Origin: Glaciihabitans sp. dw_435
GTDB lineage: Bacteria; Actinomycetota; Actinomycetes; Actinomycetales; Microbacteriaceae
Reading direction: 5' to 3'
DNA: 64,000 nucleotides
Assembly: GCF_018449675.1 (NCBI RefSeq)
Contig: NZ_JAAVUZ010000004.1
Location: forward strand, 248,001 to 312,000
Numbering within the stretch: the first letter of the stretch is position 1; every line of letters starts with the position of its first letter. Below, piece after piece: positions 8,299-16,080 of the stretch. The translations under genes were made by a program, and so were the position numbers. The notes under the pieces are model-generated. The model was given only the letters and a program-made list of their open reading frames with translations. It made no database searches and had not been told where the DNA came from.

Positions 8299-9011
8299 AC
8301 ATCTTCTTCGAGGGGCTCGCCTGGGTCTTTGATCCCGCGCACTACGGCGGCGTCGATGGAATTGACACCCGCATTCTGGAACACCTGAGGATCAGCCTGA
8401 TCTCGCTGCTGATCGCGGCGGTCATCGCCGTCCCGCTCGGCTACTTCATCGGGCACACGGGTCGCGGGCGCACTCTCGCCGTCGCGGTGTCCGGCGGAGT
8501 GCGTGCCCTGCCGACCCTCGGACTCACCATCATCCTGGCCCTGACGCTCGGTATTGGACTCGAGGCGCCCATCATCGCCTTCGTTGTGCTCGCCATTCCC
8601 TCGATTCTCGCCGGTGCGTACGCGGGGTTCGAGGCCGTTGATCGCCGCACCATTGATGCGGCCCGCGCCGTCGGCATGACCGAGTGGCAGATCGCCGGCA
8701 AGGTAGAGATCCCGCTCGGGCTGCCGCTGCTGATGGGCGGGCTCCGCTCGGCCTCGCTGCAGGTCATCGCCACGGCAACTCTCGCCGACTATGTCGGCGG
8801 TGGCGGGCTCGGCCACTTCATTTTTCTGGGACTGCAGACCAACGATTACCCGCAGATGCTCGCGGGATCGATCATTGTTGTCGCCCTCGCCCTGCTGTCC
8901 GAGGCGATCTTCAGCGTTCTCGAACGACTGGTCGTCCCCGCCGGCGTGAAATCACGCGCCCCCACAACCGTCCGCACGAAGTCATCCCGATCTCGCGCGG
9001 TAGTGGGCTAA
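8295..9011 (+). CDS. ABC importer permease, osmoprotectant type (second)
   Basis: A 238-residue permease homologous to the one upstream. The EAA-type loop is in DAARAVGMTEWQIAGKVEIPLGLP, and LGHFIFLGLQTNDY near the C-terminal side is characteristic of OpuCB/OpuCD. Its GTG start overlaps the TGA of the previous gene (GTGA), indicating coupled translation and equal stoichiometry. A basic tail (residues about 220-238) follows the last membrane segment. Confidence 0.87.
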   Translation: MNIFFEGLAWVFDPAHYGGVDGIDTRILEHLRISLISLLIAAVIAVPLGYFIGHTGRGRTLAVAVSGGVRALPTLGLTIILALTLGIGLEAPIIAFVVLAIPSILAGAYAGFEAVDRRTIDAARAVGMTEWQIAGKVEIPLGLPLLMGGLRSASLQVIATATLADYVGGGGLGHFIFLGLQTNDYPQMLAGSIIVVALALLSEAIFSVLERLVVPAGVKSRAPTTVRTKSSRSRAVVG

Positions 9012-9036
9012 CGCCCCTCATAGTAAGGAATCAAGA

Positions 9037-9969
9037 ATGTTCACAGCAGGAAGAGGCCGGCTCGTCGCGTTTGGCGCAGTCGTGGTTGGGGCAGCAATAG
9101 CCCTTTCAGGGTGTGCTTCGAGCGACCCGCTCTCCACCGGAGGCAATTCGACCGACGCCGCAGGCGGAACCCTGATCGTCGGTTCGCAGGATTACTACTC
9201 CAACGAAATCATCGCCGAAATCTACTCGGAGGCCCTCGAAAACGGCGGCTACACCGTGACGCGATCCTTCAAGATCGGTCAGCGCGAGGTGTACCTGCCC
9301 GAGATCGAGGCGGGCAAGATTGACGTGTTCCCCGAGTACTCGGGAAGCCTTCTCCAGGCCCTCGACAAGACTGCTGTCAGCGGAACGCCGGATGAGGTGC
9401 ACACGGCTCTCGCCGCCGCGCTTCCCGACAACCTGCGTGTTCTCGACGCGGCCGGTGCATCCGACCAGAACTCCTGGACAGTCACGCAGGCGTTCGCCGA
9501 CAAGTACAGCCTCACCGACCTCGCGTCGCTGAAGAATGTCACCGAGCCGATCACGGTCGGAGGTAACTCCGAGCTGCAGACGCGTCCGTACGGACCGAAG
9601 ACCCTCGAGAGCAAGTACGGCATCAAGATCGCCGGCTTCAAGGCGGTTCAGGACAGCGGCGGACCGCTGACGGTGAAGGCGCTGGTGGATAACACCATTC
9701 AGCTCGCCAACATCTACACGGCCGACCCGAACATCAAGACGAACAAGCTCGTGGCCCTCCAGGACCCCGACGCCCTGTTCTTCCCCGACAACGTTGTTCC
9801 CGTCGTGTCGAAGAACGTCGACACCAAGGCCGAGGGCATCCTCAACGATGTCGACGCGGCCCTGACTGCTGACGACCTCGTGAGCCTCAACTCGGAGAGC
9901 GTCAACGACCAGAAGTCGGCTGCCGTCATCGCCAAGGCGTGGCTCGCCGACAAGGGCCTCGTCAAGTAA
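9037..9969 (+). CDS. Osmoprotectant-type substrate-binding lipoprotein (OpuAC/OsmF-like)
   Basis: A 310-residue extracytoplasmic binding protein. A signal peptide ends in the lipobox ALSGC (Cys at about residue 26), so it is anchored in the membrane outer face. The mature part begins LIVGSQDYYSNEIIAEIYSEAL and contains VFPEYSGSLLQAL, typical of the OpuAC fold that captures glycine betaine, choline or proline betaine; the OsmF/EgtU branch binds other ligands, so the substrate is open. It is the last gene of the importer operon and ends at a strong terminator. Confidence 0.87.
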   Translation: MFTAGRGRLVAFGAVVVGAAIALSGCASSDPLSTGGNSTDAAGGTLIVGSQDYYSNEIIAEIYSEALENGGYTVTRSFKIGQREVYLPEIEAGKIDVFPEYSGSLLQALDKTAVSGTPDEVHTALAAALPDNLRVLDAAGASDQNSWTVTQAFADKYSLTDLASLKNVTEPITVGGNSELQTRPYGPKTLESKYGIKIAGFKAVQDSGGPLTVKALVDNTIQLANIYTADPNIKTNKLVALQDPDALFFPDNVVPVVSKNVDTKAEGILNDVDAALTADDLVSLNSESVNDQKSAAVIAKAWLADKGLVK

Positions 9970-9986
9970 CACCCGACGCGGTTGAG

Positions 9987-10013
9987 GGGCGGGCACCGTG
10001 CTGGTGCCCGCCC
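9987..10013 (+). terminator. Rho-independent terminator of the osmoprotectant operon
   Basis: GGGCGGGCACC (9987-9997) pairs perfectly with 10003-10013 around a five-base loop, followed by TTT. It separates the importer from the convergent pabC gene and could act for both. Confidence 0.75.
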
Positions 10014-10033
10014 TTTGTCGTTGCGTCCGCAGG

Positions 10034-10816
10034 TCAGATTTCCGCGCGCAGTGCCTGGAGACGGGCACGCCAGGTTCCGAGGCGTGAGGGGAGTTCGGCC
10101 AGCGCGGGCCCGTCAACCCATCGCGTGACGATGCGGATGCCGTGCAGAGCGTTCAGCGACCACAGCTCGACGCCGTCGATCTCCGTGGGGGTGACAGCTT
10201 CTTCGTAGGTCTCGATGCCCAGCGCCGTGGCGAGTGCCAGGACGCTTCTGACCGTCACGCTGTCGACGCGGTCAAAGGTTGACAGCGGACCGCACAGGAT
10301 GTTTCCCCTCCACCAGAGGAGCCCGCTGTACGCGCCCTCCACGATGTAGCCCTCTTCCGTCAGCAGTATCGCCTCGTCGGCACCGGCGGCCTGGACGGCA
10401 ACACGCGCCTGCAACAGGCGTGCGAGATCCGGTCCCTTGACGAGGGGAGTGTGGCGCGGGTCATCCCCCTGGTGTGTGGCAACAACGACGGAGCGCGTGG
10501 TGTCCGGGGCGCTCCGGAGCCGGAATACCAGGGACGGCGCGCCCCTGCCCTCCTCGAGCTCGACCCGCGGGAACCAGTCCCCGTCGCGCGGGATCAGGGC
10601 GATGGCGTTGTCCCAGAAGGCGTCGGCGTCGAGCTCGCCGCGCACCGGTGCCGGGATTGCCGACATGAACCGGTCGCGGTGGAGGCCGAGGGCGAGAGTG
10701 AGCCCATCACTCACCCGCCACGAATCGGCCACGGTCAGGGAAGTTTCGTGCGGGTCGCAGTAATCCAGCGCGGCGAGTGCGCCGCCCTGCCACCGGTAGA
10801 TGCTGTTGACACTCAT
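10034..10816 (-). CDS. pabC: Aminodeoxychorismate lyase / class IV aminotransferase
   Basis: A 260-residue PLP enzyme of fold type IV. It would remove pyruvate from 4-amino-4-deoxychorismate to give p-aminobenzoate for folate synthesis. The likely PLP lysine is in TPLVKGPDLARLL, and the cofactor-binding region DEAILLTEEGYIVEGAYSGLLWW matches the family pattern. Placement back to back with pabB supports lyase over branched-chain or D-amino-acid aminotransferase activity. The ATG at 10816 is chosen because a TACCCT box lies six bases upstream; the open frame continues to 11206 only inside pabB. Confidence 0.82.
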   Translation of the reverse strand: MSVNSIYRWQGGALAALDYCDPHETSLTVADSWRVSDGLTLALGLHRDRFMSAIPAPVRGELDADAFWDNAIALIPRDGDWFPRVELEEGRGAPSLVFRLRSAPDTTRSVVVATHQGDDPRHTPLVKGPDLARLLQARVAVQAAGADEAILLTEEGYIVEGAYSGLLWWRGNILCGPLSTFDRVDSVTVRSVLALATALGIETYEEAVTPTEIDGVELWSLNALHGIRIVTRWVDGPALAELPSRLGTWRARLQALRAEI

Positions 10817-10828
10817 AGGCTTAGGGTA
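10816..10828. promoter_or_regulatory. Interlocked divergent leaderless promoters of pabC and pabB
   Basis: On the plus strand TAGGCT (10816-10821) is six bases before the pabB ATG at 10828. On the minus strand TACCCT (10828-10823) is six bases before the pabC ATG at 10816. Each -10 box contains the first base of the other gene's start codon, so both transcripts would begin at their start codons only 12 bases apart. Confidence 0.6.
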
Positions 10829-12159
10829 TGCGCCCCCGAATCCTCTGGCATCCGATCGACGTTGTGGTCGATCCCGATGCCGCGTTTGTGGCCCTGTTCG
10901 GTGACAGTACCGACGTGGTGTGGCTGGACAGCAACTCGGCAGCGGCGGGCAAGAGCTACCTCGGGCGCGCCGCGCGCACGGTCTCGTCGGATGACATCGA
11001 TGGATCCGTACTGGATTTCTTGCGCGCAGAACTGGGCGCGGTCGAGGTCGACGCGGGGCGCGATGGGTTCGCCCTCGGCTGGCTCGGCTGGTTGAGCTAT
11101 GAACTCCGGTTCGAAACGATGGGGGCGGAGCGCACACGCCGGTCGCGATACCCGGATGCGGCGTTCCTGTATCTGGACCGGGCGATTGAGTTCGACCACG
11201 GGACATCCACCATCACCCTGCTGGCACTCGGCTCGGAGTGGGACGACGAGCTCACCGCGTGGCGCGATGAGACGACCGAGGCACTTCGCGGAGCGAGGCC
11301 GCCGGCGCGACCGCGGAAACCGCGGCTGCTCGGGTCGGCATACTGGCGCTACAGCGACGACAAATACCTGGCGATGATCGGGGAGGCCCAGGCAGCGATC
11401 GCCGCGGGGGATGCGTACCTGCTGTGTCTGACGAGCGAGTTCCGCGTGCAGGGTGCGCCCGATGTGGTGTCGACGTACCGTGCGCTGCGGACGGCGAGCC
11501 CCAGCCACCACGGTGGTCTTCTGCGCATTGGGGGAGTCGCGCTGCTCAGTGCCTCTCCGGAGCAGTTCCTGTCGGTGTCGCCGGACGGTGTCATCCAGTC
11601 GCGCCCCATCAAGGGGACGAGACGTCGCGGCGCCACCCCGGACGAAGATGCGCTTCTCCGTGACGAACTGCTGCACAGCGAGAAGGAACGCGCGGAGAAC
11701 CTGATGATCGTTGACCTGATGCGCAATGACATCGCACAGGTCAGCGAGATTGGGTCCGTCGATGTAACGAGCCTGCTCGCGGTCGAAAGCTACGCGCAGG
11801 TGCATCAGTTGGTGAGCACCGTGCGGGGGCAGCTCCGCGCCGATTTGCACGGTGTCGACGCCGTCGCCGCGTGCTTTCCCGCGGGGTCGATGACCGGCGC
11901 GCCCAAGCGCGCCGCGACCGAGATTCTCGACCGGATCGAGCAGCGTCCCCGGGGCATCTACTCGGGAGCTTTCGGATACTTCGGGCTCGACGGCCGCATC
12001 GATCTGGCCATGGTGATCCGCAGTATCGTGATCGACGCGGACGGCGCCACCGTCGGCTCGGGCGGAGGCATTACCGCCCTGAGCGACCCCGCGGAAGAAC
12101 TCGACGAGGTGTACCTAAAGGCGGCCGCGCTGCTCGGAGTTCTCGGCGCCGACGACTGA
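10828..12159 (+). CDS. pabB: Aminodeoxychorismate synthase component I
   Basis: A 443-residue chorismate-utilising enzyme that aminates chorismate to aminodeoxychorismate, the first step of the p-aminobenzoate branch. The chorismate-binding domain covers about residues 170-440. It contains SRPIKGTRRRG (the PIKGT lysine distinguishes PabB from anthranilate synthase), EKERAENLMIVDLMRND, FPAGSMTGAPK and YSGAFGYFG. There is no glutaminase domain, so PabA or TrpG must be encoded elsewhere. The N-terminal part (about 160 residues) is divergent but keeps WLGWLSYELRFE. Its partner enzyme PabC is divergent. Confidence 0.9.
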   Translation: MRPRILWHPIDVVVDPDAAFVALFGDSTDVVWLDSNSAAAGKSYLGRAARTVSSDDIDGSVLDFLRAELGAVEVDAGRDGFALGWLGWLSYELRFETMGAERTRRSRYPDAAFLYLDRAIEFDHGTSTITLLALGSEWDDELTAWRDETTEALRGARPPARPRKPRLLGSAYWRYSDDKYLAMIGEAQAAIAAGDAYLLCLTSEFRVQGAPDVVSTYRALRTASPSHHGGLLRIGGVALLSASPEQFLSVSPDGVIQSRPIKGTRRRGATPDEDALLRDELLHSEKERAENLMIVDLMRNDIAQVSEIGSVDVTSLLAVESYAQVHQLVSTVRGQLRADLHGVDAVAACFPAGSMTGAPKRAATEILDRIEQRPRGIYSGAFGYFGLDGRIDLAMVIRSIVIDADGATVGSGGGITALSDPAEELDEVYLKAAALLGVLGADD

Positions 12160-12161
12160 CC

Positions 12162-12173
12162 GGCACGCGTGCC
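12162..12173. repeat. 12-bp perfect palindrome between convergent genes
   Basis: GGCACGCGTGCC reads the same on both strands and occupies most of the 16 bases between the pabB and AHSA1-like stop codons. A weak bidirectional terminator is possible, but the arms leave no loop and no T-run follows. Confidence 0.3.
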
Positions 12174-12175
12174 CG

Positions 12176-12619
12176 TTACTGCGAGTCCTGTTTCTCCAGG
12201 TCGGCACGAAGTTCGTCGAGCTCCTGCACCCAGCCATCGAGGTTGTCCTTCATGGCTGCGGTCACGTCGTAACTGTCGTCGAGCGATGCCCACCCGTCTT
12301 CCACGACCGTTACCCGGGTGCCGCCGTCCTCGTCGTCGAGGGTGAATCGCACCCGCGTCGCGTGTCCGTCCGTCGGGTCCGTGTCGGCGGTGCGCGCCCA
12401 ACGGAACCCGAACACCGCCGGTGCATCAATTTCTTCGATCACGATCCGGAAGGTGCCGTAGCCCTCGAACGTGAGGGAGCCGACGGCGCCCGGCGTCAGC
12501 GCGAACTGGGCGTCGTCACCGAACCACTGGGCGACAAGCTCCGGCTGGGTGAGTGCGTCCCAGACGTGGGAGCGTGGTGCCTGGATGTGAACGGTGTGAG
12601 TGATCTCCGGGTCATCCAC
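12176..12619 (-). CDS. SRPBCC / AHSA1-like domain protein
   Basis: A 147-residue single-domain START-like (SRPBCC) protein of the AHSA1 branch. Typical segments are HTVHIQAPRSHVWDALTQPELVAQWFGD at the N-terminus and GTRVTVVEDGW and NLDGWVQELDELRADLE at the C-terminus. Members bind hydrophobic ligands in a central pocket; no specific role can be inferred. The start is GTG at 12619, preceded by AAGGAGATACGC, a strong ribosome-binding site; the open frame reaching 12967 is spurious. Confidence 0.82.
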   Translation of the reverse strand: MDDPEITHTVHIQAPRSHVWDALTQPELVAQWFGDDAQFALTPGAVGSLTFEGYGTFRIVIEEIDAPAVFGFRWARTADTDPTDGHATRVRFTLDDEDGGTRVTVVEDGWASLDDSYDVTAAMKDNLDGWVQELDELRADLEKQDSQ

Positions 12620-12776
12620 GCGTATCTCCTTGGTGTCGGCGCGTGCCCCATGGTGGCCCGCCGGGCGCCGAACCCGCAAGCGCGGCGCGACACTGCTGGG
12701 TTTAGTACAGTTATCCGGGGCATTTGGCCACTGATTCGGCCGGCCCCACCTCTCCCCGCAATGAATTGAGAAATCC

Positions 12777-15359
12777 GTGGCACACGAGCACGAGCACGAT
12801 CGCAGCGCAGCCGACGAGGCATCCGAGTACGACATTCCTGCCATCGAGCGGAAGTGGCAGGGCGTCTGGGATGAGCTCAAGCCCTTCGCCAGCGGCAACC
12901 CCGAGGACAAGCGCCCCCGCAAGTACGTGCTCGACATGTTCCCGTACCCCTCGGGTGACCTGCACATGGGTCACGCGGAGGCGTACGCCCTCGGTGACGT
13001 CATCGCGCGCTACTGGCGCCTGCAGGGCTTCAACGTCATGCACCCCATCGGCTGGGACTCGTTCGGACTTCCCGCGGAGAACGCCGCCATCAAGCGCGGA
13101 ATCGACCCGCGCGTGTGGACCTACGCCAACATCGACCAGCAGAAGGCGAGCATGCGCCGGTACGCGGCATCCTTCGACTGGGACCGCGAGCTGCACACGA
13201 GCGACCCCGAGTACTACAAGTGGAACCAGTGGCTGTTCCTCGAGCTCTTCAAGAAGGGTCTTGCCTACCGCAAGGACAGCTGGGTCAACTGGGACCCGGT
13301 GGACCAGACGGTGCTCGCTAACGAGCAGGTGCTGCCGGACGGCACGTCGGAGCGCTCCGGTGCGATCGTGGTCAAGAAGAAGAAGACCCAGTGGTACTTC
13401 AAGATCACAGATTACGCAGACCGCCTGTTGGACGACCTGAACCAGCTGGAAGGCGCGTGGCCCTCGAAGGTCATCGCCATGCAGCGCAACTGGATCGGCC
13501 GGTCCGTCGGTGCCGATGTTGACTTCGAGATCGAGGGTCGCGCCGAGAAGGTGACGGTCTTCACGACCCGCCCGGACACCCTGTACGGCGCAACCTTCAT
13601 GGTTGTTGCTCCGGACTCCGACCTGGCCGCGGAGCTGGTTGCCGGATCGACGGCGACGGCCCGCATGGCGTTCCAGGACTACCTCGAGCAGGTGCAAAAG
13701 TCCACCGAGATCGAGCGTCAGGACGCCAGCCGGCCGAAGACCGGTGTCTCCCTCGACCGTTTCGCGATCAACCCGGTCACGGGCGAGCGCATGCCGATCT
13801 GGGTGGCCGACTACGTTCTGGCCGACTACGGACACGGCGCCGTGATGGCGGTTCCTGCCCACGATCAGCGTGACCTCGACTTCGCCATCAAGTTCGACCT
13901 GCCGATTCGCGTCGTTGTCGACACCAACGCGCCGATCACCACGTCGATCCCCGTGCTCGAACTCGACGAGAACGGCGAGGCGATCCTGCCGGATGACCTC
14001 CCGCCTCTCGACCCGCGCTCGACCGGTACCGCCCTCACCGGCGACGGTCGCATGATCAACTCCGGACCGATCGACGGTCTGAGCAAGACCCACGCGATCA
14101 AGAAGATCATCGAGCAGCTGTCCGCCGCCGGTAACGGCCGCGCTGCCAAGACCTATCGCTTGCGCGACTGGCTGATCTCCCGCCAGCGGTACTGGGGCAC
14201 GCCAATCCCGATCATCCACGGCTCCGACGGTGCATTGCTGCCGGTGTCCGAGGACCAGCTGCCGATCCTGTTGCCGCCGACCGAGGGCCTCGACCTGCAG
14301 CCGAAGGGTCAGTCGCCGCTGGGCGCCGCCGAGGAGTGGGTCAATGTGCCCGACCCCCGCGACGGCAGTCCCGCGCTGCGTGATCCCGACACGATGGACA
14401 CCTTCGTCGACAGCTCGTGGTACTTCCTGCGCTTCCTGAACCCCAACGACGAGACGCAGGCGTTCGACCCGCGTCTCGCCGACAAGTGGGCTCCGGTTGA
14501 CCAGTACGTCGGAGGCGTTACCCACGCGATCCTCCACCTGCTCTACGCGCGCTTCATCACGAAGGTGCTCTTCGACCTCGGATATGTCGGCTTTACCGAG
14601 CCGTTCACGGCGCTGCTCAATCAGGGCATGGTCCTCATGGAGGGCTCCGCCATGAGCAAGAGCAAGGGCAACATCGTCAGCCTGAGCGAGCAGCTCGACC
14701 TGCACGGTGTCGACGCCGTCCGTCTCACGATGGCGTTCGCCGGACCTCCCGAGGACGACATTGACTGGGCGGATGTCGCGCCCGCCGCCTCCGCCAAGTT
14801 CCTGAAGCGCGCCTGGCGTCTCGCCGGTGATGTCACGAGCTCGCCCGACATCGAGTGGAGAACGGGAGACCAGGCGCTGCGTCGCCTCACCCACCGCTTC
14901 CTCGCCGAGGGACCGGGTCTGATCGAAGCCTTCAAGTTCAACGTGCTCGTCGCCAAGATCATGGAGCTGGTCAACGCGACGCGCAAGGCAATCGACACGG
15001 GCGCCGGCGGCGGCGACGCTGCCGTGCGCGAGGCAACAGAGGTCATCGCCATCGCGTTGAGCCTGTTCGCGCCGTACACGGCCGAGGAGATGTGGCAGAA
15101 GCTGGGCTACGAGCCAACGGTCGCGCTTGCCGGCTGGCGCAAGGCCGACCCCACCCTGCTGGTCGAGGACTCGGTGACGGCGATCATCCAGGTCGATGGC
15201 AAGGTGCGCGACCGTGTCACCGTCTCGCCGAAGATCGGGTCCGACGAGCTCGAGAAGCTCGCCCGCGCGTCCGCCGGGGTCGTCCGCGCCGTGGGTGACC
15301 GCGAGATCGTCAACGTGATCGTCCGGGCCCCTCGAGTCGTCAACATCGCGACCAAGTAG
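12777..15359 (+). CDS. leuS: Leucyl-tRNA synthetase
   Basis: An 860-residue class I synthetase that charges tRNA-Leu. The HIGH-type motif is LHMGHAEAY (His63 and His66), the KMSKS-type loop is AMSKSKGN near residue 626 with Ala instead of Lys at its first position, and the CP1 editing domain ([29 protein letters not shown]) is intact. The C-terminal anticodon-binding domain is complete. GTG at 12777 is the start. A TACAGT box at 12706-12711 could be the promoter, leaving a leader of about 60 bases; no T-box structure was recognised there. It is monocistronic or reads into comEA. Confidence 0.95.
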   Translation: MAHEHEHDRSAADEASEYDIPAIERKWQGVWDELKPFASGNPEDKRPRKYVLDMFPYPSGDLHMGHAEAYALGDVIARYWRLQGFNVMHPIGWDSFGLPAENAAIKRGIDPRVWTYANIDQQKASMRRYAASFDWDRELHTSDPEYYKWNQWLFLELFKKGLAYRKDSWVNWDPVDQTVLANEQVLPDGTSERSGAIVVKKKKTQWYFKITDYADRLLDDLNQLEGAWPSKVIAMQRNWIGRSVGADVDFEIEGRAEKVTVFTTRPDTLYGATFMVVAPDSDLAAELVAGSTATARMAFQDYLEQVQKSTEIERQDASRPKTGVSLDRFAINPVTGERMPIWVADYVLADYGHGAVMAVPAHDQRDLDFAIKFDLPIRVVVDTNAPITTSIPVLELDENGEAILPDDLPPLDPRSTGTALTGDGRMINSGPIDGLSKTHAIKKIIEQLSAAGNGRAAKTYRLRDWLISRQRYWGTPIPIIHGSDGALLPVSEDQLPILLPPTEGLDLQPKGQSPLGAAEEWVNVPDPRDGSPALRDPDTMDTFVDSSWYFLRFLNPNDETQAFDPRLADKWAPVDQYVGGVTHAILHLLYARFITKVLFDLGYVGFTEPFTALLNQGMVLMEGSAMSKSKGNIVSLSEQLDLHGVDAVRLTMAFAGPPEDDIDWADVAPAASAKFLKRAWRLAGDVTSSPDIEWRTGDQALRRLTHRFLAEGPGLIEAFKFNVLVAKIMELVNATRKAIDTGAGGGDAAVREATEVIAIALSLFAPYTAEEMWQKLGYEPTVALAGWRKADPTLLVEDSVTAIIQVDGKVRDRVTVSPKIGSDELEKLARASAGVVRAVGDREIVNVIVRAPRVVNIATK

Positions 15360-15411
15360 AAGCTCCTCCACAGAATCATCCGTTCCCGGTCGGGAGCCAC
15401 GCGTGCGGACA

Positions 15412-15417
15412 TAGTCT
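15412..15417 (+). promoter_or_regulatory. -10 box TAGTCT, leaderless promoter of comEA
   Basis: TAGTCT is followed by six bases (GCCCGC) and the GTG start at 15424. There is no ribosome-binding site before that GTG. Confidence 0.5.
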
Positions 15418-15423
15418 GCCCGC

Positions 15424-16080
15424 GTGGCACCGCACCGAGAGCGTTCCGACGACCAGAACCGTGGCCGGGCACGCCTGCGCCTGAAGCTCGGCGCCGCGGT
15501 TGTTGTGGTCCTCGCTGCCGCCGGCATCGGCGTACTCGTCACCGCAACCTCGCCCACCACGCATTCGGCGACGGTGACGCGCGCCGCGCCGCAGGTCGCA
15601 GCGTCCGCCAGCGCCTCCGCCAAGCCCGGGGCGATCGCCACCTCGTCGGCAACCACGGTGTTCGTTCACATCCTTGGCGAGGTCGCGCGCCCCGGACTGT
15701 ACGAGCTCCATCAGGGCGACCGGGCCATCGACGCGGTCGCTGCTGCGGGCGGACTGACTTCGCGCGCCGATCAGACCCAGCTCAACCTTGCCCGGTTCAT
15801 TACCGACGGCGAACAGATCATCGTGCCGCGGGTGGGCGCGACACCGGCGGCACCGCCGTCCGCTGGCGGAGGCGGCGCGGTCGCGGGCGCCAAGATCAAT
15901 ATCAATACGGCGGATGCCTCGGCGCTCGAGTCCCTCACGGGTGTCGGGCCAGCCCTCGCGGGTCGGATCGTCGACTGGCGTCAGGCCAACGGGCCGTTCG
16001 CTTCCGTTGACGACCTGCTCAACGTCACCGGAATCGGACAGAAGACGCTGGACGGCTTTCGGGACGAGGTGACGACGTGA
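15424..16080 (+). CDS. comEA: ComEA-type DNA-binding protein
   Basis: A 218-residue membrane-anchored DNA receptor. Residues about 20-42 form one hydrophobic anchor, followed by an Ala/Ser-rich spacer. An SLBB domain follows (VFVHILGEVARPGLYELHQGDR, about 80-135), then a Gly/Pro linker and a C-terminal helix-hairpin-helix pair (INTADASALESLTGVGPALAGRIV) that binds duplex DNA. In competent Gram-positives ComEA hands DNA to the ComEC channel, encoded next with a four-base overlap (GTGA). The order comEA-comEC-holA is common in actinobacteria, including species not known to be transformable. Confidence 0.9.
   Translation: MAPHRERSDDQNRGRARLRLKLGAAVVVVLAAAGIGVLVTATSPTTHSATVTRAAPQVAASASASAKPGAIATSSATTVFVHILGEVARPGLYELHQGDRAIDAVAAAGGLTSRADQTQLNLARFITDGEQIIVPRVGATPAAPPSAGGGGAVAGAKININTADASALESLTGVGPALAGRIVDWRQANGPFASVDDLLNVTGIGQKTLDGFRDEVTT

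Noticed and set aside
10806-10811. TTGACA as -35 element of pabB
   Set aside because: Only four bases separate it from TAGGCT; it is part of the pabC coding sequence.
12711-15656. Long leftward open frame (981 codons) opposite leuS
   Set aside because: It mirrors leuS codon periodicity and has Arg/Gly/Asp/Val-rich, low-information composition typical of antisense frames in GC-rich genes. leuS is certain on the other strand.
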